DNA from: SYOC01 sp964441775 | GTDB taxonomy: Bacteria; Desulfobacterota; Binatia; Bin18 | Direction: 5' to 3' | Assembly (NCBI GenBank): GCA_964441775.1 | Contig: CAYTVL010000016.1 | Coordinates: 37,448-101,447, forward strand | Length of the DNA: 64,000 nt | Shown: positions 36,034 to 44,976 of the stretch, one piece after another | Layout of the letters: each line of letters opens with the position of its first letter | Numbering within the stretch: position 1 is the stretch's first letter | The notes under the pieces: generated by a model | Told to the model about the DNA's origin: nothing | What the model saw: only the letters and a program-made list of their open reading frames with translations | Database searches by the model: none | Translations under genes and position numbers: made by a program

Positions 36034-39000
36034 TCATTTGAAGGTCACCATCTGCATCACCCAGGCTTTGGTCCCCGTTAAGGAAGCACTGGCACTGTAG
36101 GAGCCCGTCGTCGTCACCATCCGGTCCTCGGCAATATCCCCATTGGGCTTCGTAATGATACGTGAGGTAAACCCTGTCCCCGTCCCTTTCGTCGAAGCCA
36201 CGACGGTGTTAGCCCCAAAGATCAATTCGTTGGCCGCCGTGGTCGTCGTCGCTCCACTATTGGCCGTGGCCCCGCTGCCGCTCGCCCCTGCTGTCACGTC
36301 TAGCGTACTGACTCCTCGGTATTCCAGGATACGAATGTCCGGGTACGCCGCCGCCTGGCTGAAGGTCACTGTGACCGTGTTGCTGCCCCCCTTAATGTTG
36401 GCCGCATAGTAAATCGCCTGCCGTAAGCCCGTCCCGCTGGTTGGCCCAATGGCCAGACTATAGATGTTGCCCAGGTTATCTCTCACCGACTGCACGCTCG
36501 CTGTCGTGTCATTCCAGCCCACCACCACAAGGTTGAGATCACCTCCGGTCTGCGCACTGGCATAGGTCACCGTCACCGTGCTCGTCGGAGACTGAGGGGT
36601 AGCCGCAGCGACCTGCACGAAGCTGATTGCTTGGATTGTGGTGGTGTAAGTAAATCCATTGGTTAATGTCCCACTTTGGGTATCCGGATTGGTCACCACC
36701 ACATTGACACTCCCCGCCGCATGGGCCGGCGTCGTGGCCGTGACCGATGTGCTGCTCACCACCGTCACCCCGCTCGCTGGCGTCCCCCCCAAACTCACTG
36801 CCGCCCCCGACACGAAATTCGTCCCCGTAATCGTTACGGCAGTGCCCCCACTCGTTGAGCCCGAACTCGGCGCCACACTCCCCACCGTCGGCGCTGGGGG
36901 AGAGGTGGCAGCGATTGAGAACGTGATTACATAATCACTCCCGTCAACATTGCCTCGCACGTCACTGCACCTACAATAATAGTTATATGTTTGTCCGTTG
37001 GTCAAACCAGTCACCGTGGTTGAGTGCGAGGTTCCACCGGTTGTAGAGAAAACGTTGGACATCGAAGCATATGGAGTTCCCGCAGTCGTTGCGTATTTGC
37101 ACGTCGCATTCTCATTGGTCGTCAACGATAAGGTCGTCTGGGTTGTCCCTGCAGACAACGTTCCTGTAGGCTGTCCGTTCGAGATCCCTGGAGGAGTCGT
37201 ATCCAGCGTTCCCCCAATGGAAATGTTCATGTCGCTTTGGATTTCCGTTTGGCTCAACGCTCGATTGTAAATCCGCACCTCATCGATTAGTCCTGTCCAA
37301 TACTGTCCGTAAATCGCGTCTCCACCTATGGTGAGAGCTTGTGTGGATGTCTGGAATGGTCCCGTCTGTGCAAGACTGGCTACTTGTACTCCGTTGACCA
37401 GCAACTGCATCATGGCCCCATCGTACGTCGCCGCCAGATGCGACCAGGTGTTTATTGGCAGCGGCGCTGTCCCGTACAGATTCGCGTTTGCACCGAAGGC
37501 GCCTCCCGTTGCAGGTGCGCCACTCTGCGTCGAGGAGCCTTCCAGATAGTACATATCGTTGGCTTTGTAGATAATATCCTTCCACTGACTACTTGTTGTC
37601 GTTGGATAAACCCACGCTTCTAACGTCATCCCAGTGGTTAGATCTAACGTATTAGAATCACTAATTGTGACCAAGCCTGAACCATTGAAAGAAAGCGCCT
37701 TCCCATATTTTCCTTGTGTCGACCAAGCGGGGCCAGTAGTAAGGGTTCCCGTGTTGGAATTCCCCGAAGCATCCGCCACAGTTGTTCCTGTTCCTTCGTC
37801 GAACGAGTACGCAGCGACGAGCCCACTCTTCTGCGGAGCTACGCCTACACCAAAGGAAATTATGTAATCACTCGTGTCAACATTTCCCACCATATTGCTG
37901 CACCGGCAGTAGTAGTTGTATATCTGTCCGTTCGCCAGTCCGTTCAGAGTTGTCGAATGCGAGGTTCCACCTGTCGTGGCGAAAACATTCGGCATCGACG
38001 CGTACGAAACACCAGAGGTCGTCGAATACCGGCATGTCGCATTCACATCGGTATTGAGACTCAATGTCGCCTGAGTCGTACCCAGAGGCAGCGCTCCCAT
38101 AGGTTGTCCGTTCGAGATCACAGGCGGAGGATTGAGACCATAGACTACCAGCTGATTCGAGAATGTGGCGAGATACACTTTCCCATTGGCAATCGTCGGC
38201 GGAGTGTACTTGGCGAAATTCCCAAGGTCGTCTCTGGCCGTATTCTGTTTGCTGTTCCACAGCTCAACGGTAACGTTCGAGGCGTTGTACGCACGCAGGA
38301 CTCCCGGCACGATCGCAAGGTTGGCGTCGCCAGAATACGGAAGAGCCGCCCACACTATTCCAGTTCCTGCACTATTCCCGTTTGCGGAAATTGAAAGTAT
38401 CGCGCCAGGCATTCCCGTAGGGGCCACATCAGGACCAATCGCAACAGGAGTAATATTGAAGAGGCCAGTGCCTGTTTGCTGAAAAGCCTTGAGAGCATCA
38501 TCCTCCCCCCAGACATAGACCAACGGCCCCAGAGCCGGACTGTTCCAATACACCGGCGAGCCATGAATGTGTCCATTGTCAAAACTGGTTGCTGCAGTCG
38601 CCTGGAAACTCTGCAAAATCTGGTTATTGTTCCCCGCTCTGAAATGACCCAAGTTGTTCTGATCCAACAAATACAACACTCCTTGTTTCCCCCCACCAAT
38701 CAACATATTCGTCCCGGGAAGCAATAGAGGACCAGCTGATCCAAGATCCGCATCTGCACTGTTCAGAGTGGCCGCATTGTAGGGCGCAAACCAATCCAGG
38801 AGTTGAAGAGTAGGAGAACTCAGCTTGATAAAGCAGGAAGCCAGATTACTACCGCCTACGTTTGCGTCAAAATTCCCATTCCCCGTTATGAAGTAAATAT
38901 TACCATTCGCATCTGCCGTCAGACCTTGTCCTGATTGCCAGATACCAGTTTTGGAGCCTGTGGGTGAAGTGTTGAAGATAGAAACCTGCTGCAGCGTGGC

Positions 39001-39747
39001 GGTATTATAACCGAAAACCCAGCCATGGTACGGATCATTGTCGCCGTGAGACCCAAAGGCGATGTAAACCACGCCATTAAGCAATAATAGACCGGGGCGG
39101 TTGAGTTGACGAAGTGGGTTGAAGGTGATTTTGTTCCCCACACTCCCATCTCCAGTTCCTGGAACAGTCGCTGAGATAATCACAGGGCTGCCAGCCTTCT
39201 CTTGACCCGTTGTAATATCCAAAGCATGCAGTCGATTGAAGTAAGAATTATTTTCCTTGGTTTTGGCTACGCAATAGAGCGTCTTCGTAGAGGCATCGAT
39301 AACCGGAGTACTGGTAATGCCGATGATAGGGTGAATATCTAGAGGCTCGCCTGTATCCTGATTCGGGACCGGTGGGCCAAGGTTAACCGTCCAAAAAGGG
39401 GTGGAAGCGTCTGGGTCGTCAGCGTCAAAGGCATAGAGGCTATTGTTCATGGTTGTAAGATAGACGACATTATGAACCCCTCGATTAGGAATGTTTACAT
39501 TAGGGACATATAGGGGTTGAGCGTACATCTGCCCGTCGACAGAACGTGAGAACAACTTACCAAACTGGTTGACCGTGACCTTTGATACGTTTAGCGTCGT
39601 TTCGTTCAGGTTCGCGCCAGTTCGCGCGTTATCATTGTGTTGCGTCAGTACACTAACTTGTGCGCTTACGGCTGTCGCGCTATACGAGAGCATGAGGAGC
39701 AAGAAGAAGAGCAACCGGTAATAGCATTCGCAGCTGGGGCTAGACAT
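36034..39747 (-). CDS. Secreted PQQ-type propeller with FN3-like, LamG and TIG domains
   Basis: 1237 residues. The ATG at 39747 has an ideal AAGGAGGA 6 nt upstream, which decides it over an earlier frame start. A signal peptide (LLFFLLLMLSYSATAVSAQ) precedes a beta-propeller (about 25-545) with PQQ-like repeats such as VYLTTMNNSLYAFDADD, GVLYLLDQNNLG and VYLATFSNQLVVYGL. Then come an FN3-like unit (about 550-650), a LamG/concanavalin-like domain (LVAAYSFDEGTGTTVADASG to GLIDEVRIYNRALS, about 660-860), a second FN3-like unit, one TIG repeat, and the same 200-residue C-terminal domain that ends the copper oxidase. It is probably an extracellular carbohydrate-binding or matrix protein. Enzyme activity is not shown. 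Confidence 0.82.
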   Translation of the reverse strand: MSSPSCECYYRLLFFLLLMLSYSATAVSAQVSVLTQHNDNARTGANLNETTLNVSKVTVNQFGKLFSRSVDGQMYAQPLYVPNVNIPNRGVHNVVYLTTMNNSLYAFDADDPDASTPFWTVNLGPPVPNQDTGEPLDIHPIIGITSTPVIDASTKTLYCVAKTKENNSYFNRLHALDITTGQEKAGSPVIISATVPGTGDGSVGNKITFNPLRQLNRPGLLLLNGVVYIAFGSHGDNDPYHGWVFGYNTATLQQVSIFNTSPTGSKTGIWQSGQGLTADANGNIYFITGNGNFDANVGGSNLASCFIKLSSPTLQLLDWFAPYNAATLNSADADLGSAGPLLLPGTNMLIGGGKQGVLYLLDQNNLGHFRAGNNNQILQSFQATAATSFDNGHIHGSPVYWNSPALGPLVYVWGEDDALKAFQQTGTGLFNITPVAIGPDVAPTGMPGAILSISANGNSAGTGIVWAALPYSGDANLAIVPGVLRAYNASNVTVELWNSKQNTARDDLGNFAKYTPPTIANGKVYLATFSNQLVVYGLNPPPVISNGQPMGALPLGTTQATLSLNTDVNATCRYSTTSGVSYASMPNVFATTGGTSHSTTLNGLANGQIYNYYCRCSNMVGNVDTSDYIISFGVGVAPQKSGLVAAYSFDEGTGTTVADASGNSNTGTLTTGPAWSTQGKYGKALSFNGSGLVTISDSNTLDLTTGMTLEAWVYPTTTSSQWKDIIYKANDMYYLEGSSTQSGAPATGGAFGANANLYGTAPLPINTWSHLAATYDGAMMQLLVNGVQVASLAQTGPFQTSTQALTIGGDAIYGQYWTGLIDEVRIYNRALSQTEIQSDMNISIGGTLDTTPPGISNGQPTGTLSAGTTQTTLSLTTNENATCKYATTAGTPYASMSNVFSTTGGTSHSTTVTGLTNGQTYNYYCRCSDVRGNVDGSDYVITFSIAATSPPAPTVGSVAPSSGSTSGGTAVTITGTNFVSGAAVSLGGTPASGVTVVSSTSVTATTPAHAAGSVNVVVTNPDTQSGTLTNGFTYTTTIQAISFVQVAAATPQSPTSTVTVTYASAQTGGDLNLVVVGWNDTTASVQSVRDNLGNIYSLAIGPTSGTGLRQAIYYAANIKGGSNTVTVTFSQAAAYPDIRILEYRGVSTLDVTAGASGSGATANSGATTTTAANELIFGANTVVASTKGTGTGFTSRIITKPNGDIAEDRMVTTTGSYSASASLTGTKAWVMQMVTFK

Positions 39748-39824
39748 AGGGTCCTCCTTAACCCACAAGTGAGGGAGCGAGAGACCTCTAGCCCCAATTG
39801 TCTAGCAATTCAAGAAGGGTATTC

Positions 39825-39855
39825 CTAAACAACAATATAATGTTGTTTAGTTTTT
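39825..39855. terminator. AT-rich hairpin between deacetylase and propeller genes
   Basis: CTAAACAACA, a 6-nt loop and TGTTGTTTAG form a perfect 10-bp stem. On the plus strand TTTTTAG follows, giving a terminator shape in that direction. On the minus strand, the direction of the genes, the T-run lies before the stem, so termination there is less certain. It may be an attenuator or boundary before the strong ribosome site of the propeller gene. Confidence 0.4.
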
Positions 39856-39866
39856 AGATCGTCCTG

Positions 39867-40700
39867 CTACAGACCGAGCACTTCTTTGACGGCACCAAAG
39901 CGACAATGGCGCAAAAGACGGAGCAACTTCGGCTCCAGCCGTTCAATTCCCACATAGTGGCGAATGCTGTGATGCCAAGGCATAGGAGGACGAGGCTGGT
40001 GTGTGTCTAGTTCCCACGGATGGAAATAGAACATCACAGGTTGTCCTTCGTGTTTGTTGACTCGCTGTATCCTATTTTGAAACCACCCCACAGGAAGCAA
40101 GCGAAAGTATCCACCCCCTCCTATAGGGAAGTTCGCGCCGAACACTCGGGTTGTTCCGATCGGAAACTCAAGTAACTTCCTTTGCCCATCACTTCTCATC
40201 TCGTAGGGAAAACGGGGCGCGTTGGGACTCCCGTACCGGTCATGCAAAATTGGATACACACTCGAATCGTAAAGAAAACCTTCTTCGAGAAGGATGTCAT
40301 ACGCCCAGGCTTGCTCAGGCCCAATAGAATAGTTTGGTGCACGATACCCAATGATCTCTTGCCCGATTAAGTCCTCAAGGATGGCTTTCGCTCGTTTGAG
40401 GTCGGCGCGAAACACCTCAGAGGTTTGTCGAGAGACAAGTTCGTGTTGATAACTGTGACAACCGATTTCGTGACCTGCGGCATGGATTCGTTTAATCAAA
40501 CCCGGGTGAGTTTCTCCTATCCGACCGACAGTAAAGAAAGTCGCTCGAACCCGGAGAAGTTCGAGAAGAGCCAGCACTCTTTCAGTGCTTTCTTCTACAC
40601 GGCTCGGAAGATAACGACGATGCTCGGGGGGAACGGCAGCCTCGAACTCCAGGCTATGATAATATTCTTCGACATCGATGCTCAAGGCATTAGTGATCAC
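39867..40700 (-). CDS. XrtA-type polysaccharide deacetylase
   Basis: 277 residues from the GTG at 40700, preceded by GGAG with 5-nt spacing. The start MITNALSIDVEEYYH is the typical N-terminus of the exosortase-A-associated family; a TTG 33 nt upstream is less likely. NodB motifs are SIDVEEYY (catalytic and metal Asp), ATFFTVG, EIGCHSYQHE (metal His pair) and YRAPNYSI. The C-terminal part has FYFHPWELD and PRPPMPW, seen in the DUF3473 extension. It should deacetylate the exopolysaccharide or its intermediate. It follows the sugar transferase gene. Confidence 0.9.
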   Translation of the reverse strand: MITNALSIDVEEYYHSLEFEAAVPPEHRRYLPSRVEESTERVLALLELLRVRATFFTVGRIGETHPGLIKRIHAAGHEIGCHSYQHELVSRQTSEVFRADLKRAKAILEDLIGQEIIGYRAPNYSIGPEQAWAYDILLEEGFLYDSSVYPILHDRYGSPNAPRFPYEMRSDGQRKLLEFPIGTTRVFGANFPIGGGGYFRLLPVGWFQNRIQRVNKHEGQPVMFYFHPWELDTHQPRPPMPWHHSIRHYVGIERLEPKLLRLLRHCRFGAVKEVLGL

Positions 40701-40865
40701 TGTTGCTCCATTTTCAGAAGTCCTCCCAGTCAATCATAATCAAAGAGAGGGCGCGCGAGTCATCCTTGTCAACATCTTGGAGGGTGTTTCTTCGCTGAGG
40801 GTGTAGCGAAGTTTTACGAAACCCTCTGTTGAGATTAGAGTTTATCCCGCTCTACTCGACAACGT

Positions 40866-42335
40866 TCATACGGCAGGACTTTGGTTCAACGATTCCGTTT
40901 TCTCTCCATGATTTTCACCCTTTAAAGATGATTGCGCATCTACGTTGTCTCTCACGAGCAGAACAAGCTTCACCGTATCAAAAAGAATTTTACAGTCTAA
41001 CCAGAACGATCGATGTTTGATGTAATACAAATCGTAGCGGATCTTCTCTGTCACCTCTTCCTGGTTTACGGCATATCCCTGTTTAATTTGCGCCCAACCG
41101 GTCATCCCTGGCCGCACCGCCATCCGTAAACGATAGTAGGGAATCTCTTCTTCCATAGCGCGGATATTGTTAGCCATCTCGGGCCGTGGCCCGACCAGGT
41201 TCATGTCTCCCCGCAGGACGTTAAAAAATTGCGGGAGCTCATCTAAATGGCTCGCGCGCAGCCAGCGTCCCATCCGGGTCACTCGCGATTCAGTATCTCG
41301 CTCCCAAATGAGCGCCTCTTCCTCATTCGCAGGAGCAGCATGCATTGTGCGGAACTTCACGAGCCGAAAGGTGCGTCCATTCAACCCAGCGCGATCCTGA
41401 ATGAAAAATATAGGTCCAGGAGAATCCAGTTTAATCGCCAATGCAATAAGCAATAGCACTGGTCCGGTAAAAACGGTTCCAACCAAGGCGACAAGAATAC
41501 TCACGCTTCGTCTCAGGAACGCATCAAACCACGATTTTTTAAAATTGGTAGAGAAAATCAAAAACCCAGGCGTCAGATTCTCAATAGCAAGCTTGCCAGA
41601 GAAGCGTTCGTATAAATCAACGCCATTTTCTACAATGACGCCTTCCCAGTGGGCCTTCAGGAGCGCCTCCAACGGCATCCGGCTGCGACGCTCTCGCAAC
41701 GCGACAATGATACGATTGGGGCGGAATTGTTGAATGATCCGCTCAACACGGTTCAACGAACCGACAATTGGCAAAAGTGATTGCCGCGGCGATCCGTCTT
41801 CTCTTCGCTCGCCATCGTCAACAAACCCGGCAATGCTATATCCTAGGGGCGAGAGCGCCAGCACTGCTCGTTCAATTTTTCGCGCTAACTCCCCAGTTCC
41901 CAATACTAAGATGCGTTCCGCAAAAGGCCCACAGTGGCCGAAGGTGTACAGTCCCCATCGTAACGGGAACACTACCCCAGCATAAATGAGCATGAAGATC
42001 GCGCCCGAAGCCAAAGAGGAATCCACGAGTAAGGGAATTGAAACAATAAGTGATACGAGCACTAGTAAGACAAATGCGGTCAACAGCACGCGAGGAAGTC
42101 GCGTCCAGAATTCACTTAAAGTGTGAACAACGGAGAGATTATAAAAATCGCTGCTGTGGCTTGCCGCTACAAAGCAGATTAAGGGCCAGAGCATTTGCGA
42201 CATCTGTTTGAGAAGCATCAAGAGGGCATGTTGACCGGGGGCAAAAATTCGCGCACGCGGCAGGACAAGCCCCGCAGTCACGAGGACGAGGAACCCGATT
42301 TCTATGATGATAAACGCAGTGAGCCGTGGAACCAT
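40866..42335 (-). CDS. Polyprenyl-phosphate sugar phosphotransferase (exopolysaccharide initiating enzyme)
   Basis: 489 residues from the ATG at 42335; a TTG lies 21 nt upstream and no good ribosome site is seen. Four N-terminal helices (about 10-135) precede a Rossmann-like region (ILVLGTGELARKIERAV). The C-terminal catalytic domain starts with helix SILVALVGTVFTGPVLLLIA, then LDSPGPIFFIQDRAGLNGR, FKLVKFRTM-like FRLVKFRTMHA, SHLDELPQFFNVLRGDMNLVG and RPGMTGWAQIKQGY. These enzymes move a sugar-1-phosphate from UDP-sugar to undecaprenyl phosphate to start the repeat unit. Length and layout fit the EpsB-type enzyme of XrtA loci. Confidence 0.92.
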   Translation of the reverse strand: MVPRLTAFIIIEIGFLVLVTAGLVLPRARIFAPGQHALLMLLKQMSQMLWPLICFVAASHSSDFYNLSVVHTLSEFWTRLPRVLLTAFVLLVLVSLIVSIPLLVDSSLASGAIFMLIYAGVVFPLRWGLYTFGHCGPFAERILVLGTGELARKIERAVLALSPLGYSIAGFVDDGERREDGSPRQSLLPIVGSLNRVERIIQQFRPNRIIVALRERRSRMPLEALLKAHWEGVIVENGVDLYERFSGKLAIENLTPGFLIFSTNFKKSWFDAFLRRSVSILVALVGTVFTGPVLLLIALAIKLDSPGPIFFIQDRAGLNGRTFRLVKFRTMHAAPANEEEALIWERDTESRVTRMGRWLRASHLDELPQFFNVLRGDMNLVGPRPEMANNIRAMEEEIPYYRLRMAVRPGMTGWAQIKQGYAVNQEEVTEKIRYDLYYIKHRSFWLDCKILFDTVKLVLLVRDNVDAQSSLKGENHGEKTESLNQSPAV

Positions 42336-42383
42336 TATCGCGCTCGATGTTTGCAAATCGACCAGACACGCGAGTGTCGATAC

Positions 42384-43292
42384 TCATCCCTTAGGAATAC
42401 CGTTGGCATGATGCGTATCGTCACGAGAGTAATCTAAATAATAACCGAGTAACGGGTTGTGATAGTTGTTTAGAATAAGTCCCATCAACTTGGCTTGCTC
42501 AACGACTCGGAGAGCTTCTGCTATACACTTTCGCGGCGTTTTGTCGGCGGACACAACAAGCACAAACCCATCAACCCATCGCTCTAGGCTTTGACTGTCA
42601 AAGGCGGGAAGGAGCGGCGGCAAATCCACCAACACATAGTCATACTGCTGTCGCGCTTCCTGAAAAATCGTTCCAACTCGAGGAGAGTTCAATACATCGT
42701 GCGGGCATAGCGAAGACTCGCCTGGGGAGAGAAGGCTAAACTTCAGTCCGTCATAATGCTGCACGGCGTCTGTTAATGAGAAATGGGGGTGTACGATGAT
42801 TTCTACGAAGCCAGGTCCTTTGTGTTGGGGAAGTCCCAGGCGCCTCATGACGGCGGGACGACGGAGGTCCAGGTCCATCAACAATACGCTTTTACCCGGA
42901 GACTGGGCAAAAGTGGCCGCCAAGTTAATCGCCGTAGTGGTCTTCCCATCTCCGACGGCCGAACTTGTAATTCCCAGAATAGAGCTGCCCTGCTCCTGCT
43001 GGATCTTTTCTATATTGTAACAGATGGCTCGATACTGTTCCGCTTCGAGCGTTGCTGGCACCAGAATACTGATCAGATGAGGGTCCGCACCTTCAATGTT
43101 CTTTTTCTCCGGCTTGCGCTCAAGCTCCGGATTCGTAGACAAAGGCGGCTTCGGCGGTAAGCTTACCGGCGACACAAAGGAAGGCTGTCTTGTGTCGTCG
43201 GGAGACCGCTTCGCCTGAGAGCCACTGCTTCGTTGGTTGCGAAGAGTGCCTTCCCGCTCCGCCCGTTCTAACGCTTGAAAGATCTTGCTCAC
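42384..43292 (-). CDS. XrtA-associated tyrosine autokinase (BY-kinase)
   Basis: 302 residues from a GTG. The start SKIFQALERAEREG is typical of the BY-kinase cytoplasmic family in exosortase A loci. ATP-site motifs are SSAVGDGKTTTAINLA (Walker A), LLMDLDLRRP (Walker A') and VLVDLPPLL (Walker B). The C-terminus has a small tyrosine group (YHNPLLGYYLDYS) that could be autophosphorylated. The membrane activator would be the Wzz-like protein immediately upstream. Together they control polysaccharide chain length and export, reversed by the phosphatase at 1127-1714. Confidence 0.92.
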   Translation of the reverse strand: MSKIFQALERAEREGTLRNQRSSGSQAKRSPDDTRQPSFVSPVSLPPKPPLSTNPELERKPEKKNIEGADPHLISILVPATLEAEQYRAICYNIEKIQQEQGSSILGITSSAVGDGKTTTAINLAATFAQSPGKSVLLMDLDLRRPAVMRRLGLPQHKGPGFVEIIVHPHFSLTDAVQHYDGLKFSLLSPGESSLCPHDVLNSPRVGTIFQEARQQYDYVLVDLPPLLPAFDSQSLERWVDGFVLVVSADKTPRKCIAEALRVVEQAKLMGLILNNYHNPLLGYYLDYSRDDTHHANGIPKG

Positions 43293-43319
43293 TGGGCTGT
43301 GTGCTTCTTTGGAGGTCGA

Positions 43320-44930
43320 CTATTTACTTAATTGTGGGTCCGATTCCGGCCGGACAAGCATACGGACCAGGCGGTCATTGCCCGTGGCAGCCCAATGAAA
43401 ACTACTAGCGAGCGTCAAAAGCACTGCGGCAAGAGCGACCGTTCCCGCAGTACGGCGGCGGCGCTTCTGCAGGCGATCCTCTTCACTGATCAGCTGGGAA
43501 ACGGTTCCGAGAATCGGCGCTTTTGTCAACATTGTGAGATCTGCAAGGTGATGAATAGAAGTATCCATCATTTCCCGCAGCACCATTGCCACGACGGCAA
43601 GCGCTAGACTTGCAGCACATCCGATAAGCAAAAGACGAACGCGCGGCTCCGCGGCCTCCTGCGGATAGATAGCAGGCTCTAATAAACGGAACCGCTCAGC
43701 TTTCTGGCTCTGTTCCAGGCTGTTGGCGAGTTTTGATTCATCCAATCGCTTCAGCATGGAGGTGTATAATTCCCGAGAAGCCTGATAGTCCCGCGAGAGT
43801 GAAGTCAACTCCTGGTCACGTTTGGGGGTATTTTCAATCCGCTGCTTGTAGAGCGCGATCTCCTGTTGCACTCTCTCCAGCCCAGCGGTCAGATTTTTTA
43901 TTTCTGCTTCAACCGCATTTTGCTCGAGCTGAATGGGAGAACCGTGAAGCGAGAGAAAAGAAGTGGCTTGTGCAGCTTGGGGATTCTCCTTCTTGTTCTT
44001 TTTTTCTTCTTCTAGCATAACAATTTGTTGTTTGAGTCGAATGATATCGGGATGGGTGTCAAAGAAGCGGCTTCTCAACTCGGCGAGTTGATTCTTGAGG
44101 ATCTCAAGACGTGCTTCTACAGAGAGAGGAGGGCTTGCCGTGCCTGACGCGGCGTGGACAGTCTCCAACTCCTCTTTCTGTTGGAGCGTGTCCCGCCGCG
44201 TACGCCGATTGGCTAAATTGTCCGAGATCACCTCCATTTGTTTTTGTAAAACTGTAAGAGTGGCGAGATTCGCCTCCATTTGCTCCGGCAATTCACCCAT
44301 GTGAAGCTTTTTGTATTCAACGACTTGCTGTTCCTGCTTTTCAAGCCTCGCTTTGACCTGTTCTAGCTCAGAGCGAAGAAATTCTGACGTGTCTCGCGAC
44401 TGTTGGGCGCGTACTTTGAGATTGCCCTCCATATACAAGGCGGCAAGTGTGTTGGTGATGTCCATGGCCTTTTGCGGATCAGGATTGGTAAAATTGACCT
44501 CAAACACCACGACCGCGCTATCGTTTCCTCCGCTGCCGCTCGTGCTGCTGCGCCCTTTAATCTGCAGGCCAATATCACGACGCATCGCCGCCGCAACCGT
44601 ATCTTTCGATGCGCCCTCCGCTCGCAAAGCGTTGTAGAGGTCAAATTTGTCTACCAATTCACTGAGTTTTTCTCGACTCAAAATTTCTTGACTCAGGATT
44701 CGTAAGCGACGTTCAAGTCCCATGGTCACAGTCGTACGCACGTAATCCTGAGGGATCTGCTGTCCTTCAACGAGAATAGTGGCGCGTGCTGTGTACAGGT
44801 GAGGAAGAGAAAGCATTACGCTGAGAACAATTGTCAACGCAACACTGGCGGCAGCGATACCCAGCGACCACCGACGTCGCAGTATACCCAACACCACCTC
44901 AGGCGTGAGGCCGTTTGCAAATGGATTCAT
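43320..44930 (-). CDS. Polysaccharide chain-length determinant (Wzz/GumC type)
   Basis: 536 residues. One membrane helix near the N-terminus (SLGIAAASVALTIVLSVML) and one near the C-terminus (LLLIGCAASLALAVVAMVL) bracket a long periplasmic coiled-coil region (about 170-420, rich in E, K, Q and L). A short cytoplasmic tail with a further hydrophobic stretch follows. The order Wzz then BY-kinase is that of split Gram-negative/Gram-positive-like systems found in XrtA loci. It sets chain length and activates the kinase. It precedes the kinase by 27 nt. Confidence 0.91.
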   Translation of the reverse strand: MNPFANGLTPEVVLGILRRRWSLGIAAASVALTIVLSVMLSLPHLYTARATILVEGQQIPQDYVRTTVTMGLERRLRILSQEILSREKLSELVDKFDLYNALRAEGASKDTVAAAMRRDIGLQIKGRSSTSGSGGNDSAVVVFEVNFTNPDPQKAMDITNTLAALYMEGNLKVRAQQSRDTSEFLRSELEQVKARLEKQEQQVVEYKKLHMGELPEQMEANLATLTVLQKQMEVISDNLANRRTRRDTLQQKEELETVHAASGTASPPLSVEARLEILKNQLAELRSRFFDTHPDIIRLKQQIVMLEEEKKNKKENPQAAQATSFLSLHGSPIQLEQNAVEAEIKNLTAGLERVQQEIALYKQRIENTPKRDQELTSLSRDYQASRELYTSMLKRLDESKLANSLEQSQKAERFRLLEPAIYPQEAAEPRVRLLLIGCAASLALAVVAMVLREMMDTSIHHLADLTMLTKAPILGTVSQLISEEDRLQKRRRRTAGTVALAAVLLTLASSFHWAATGNDRLVRMLVRPESDPQLSK

Positions 44931-44976
44931 AGCGATGGTTCTCGCTCAGTCGTAGAGAAAGGGGATGCTTCGAACC

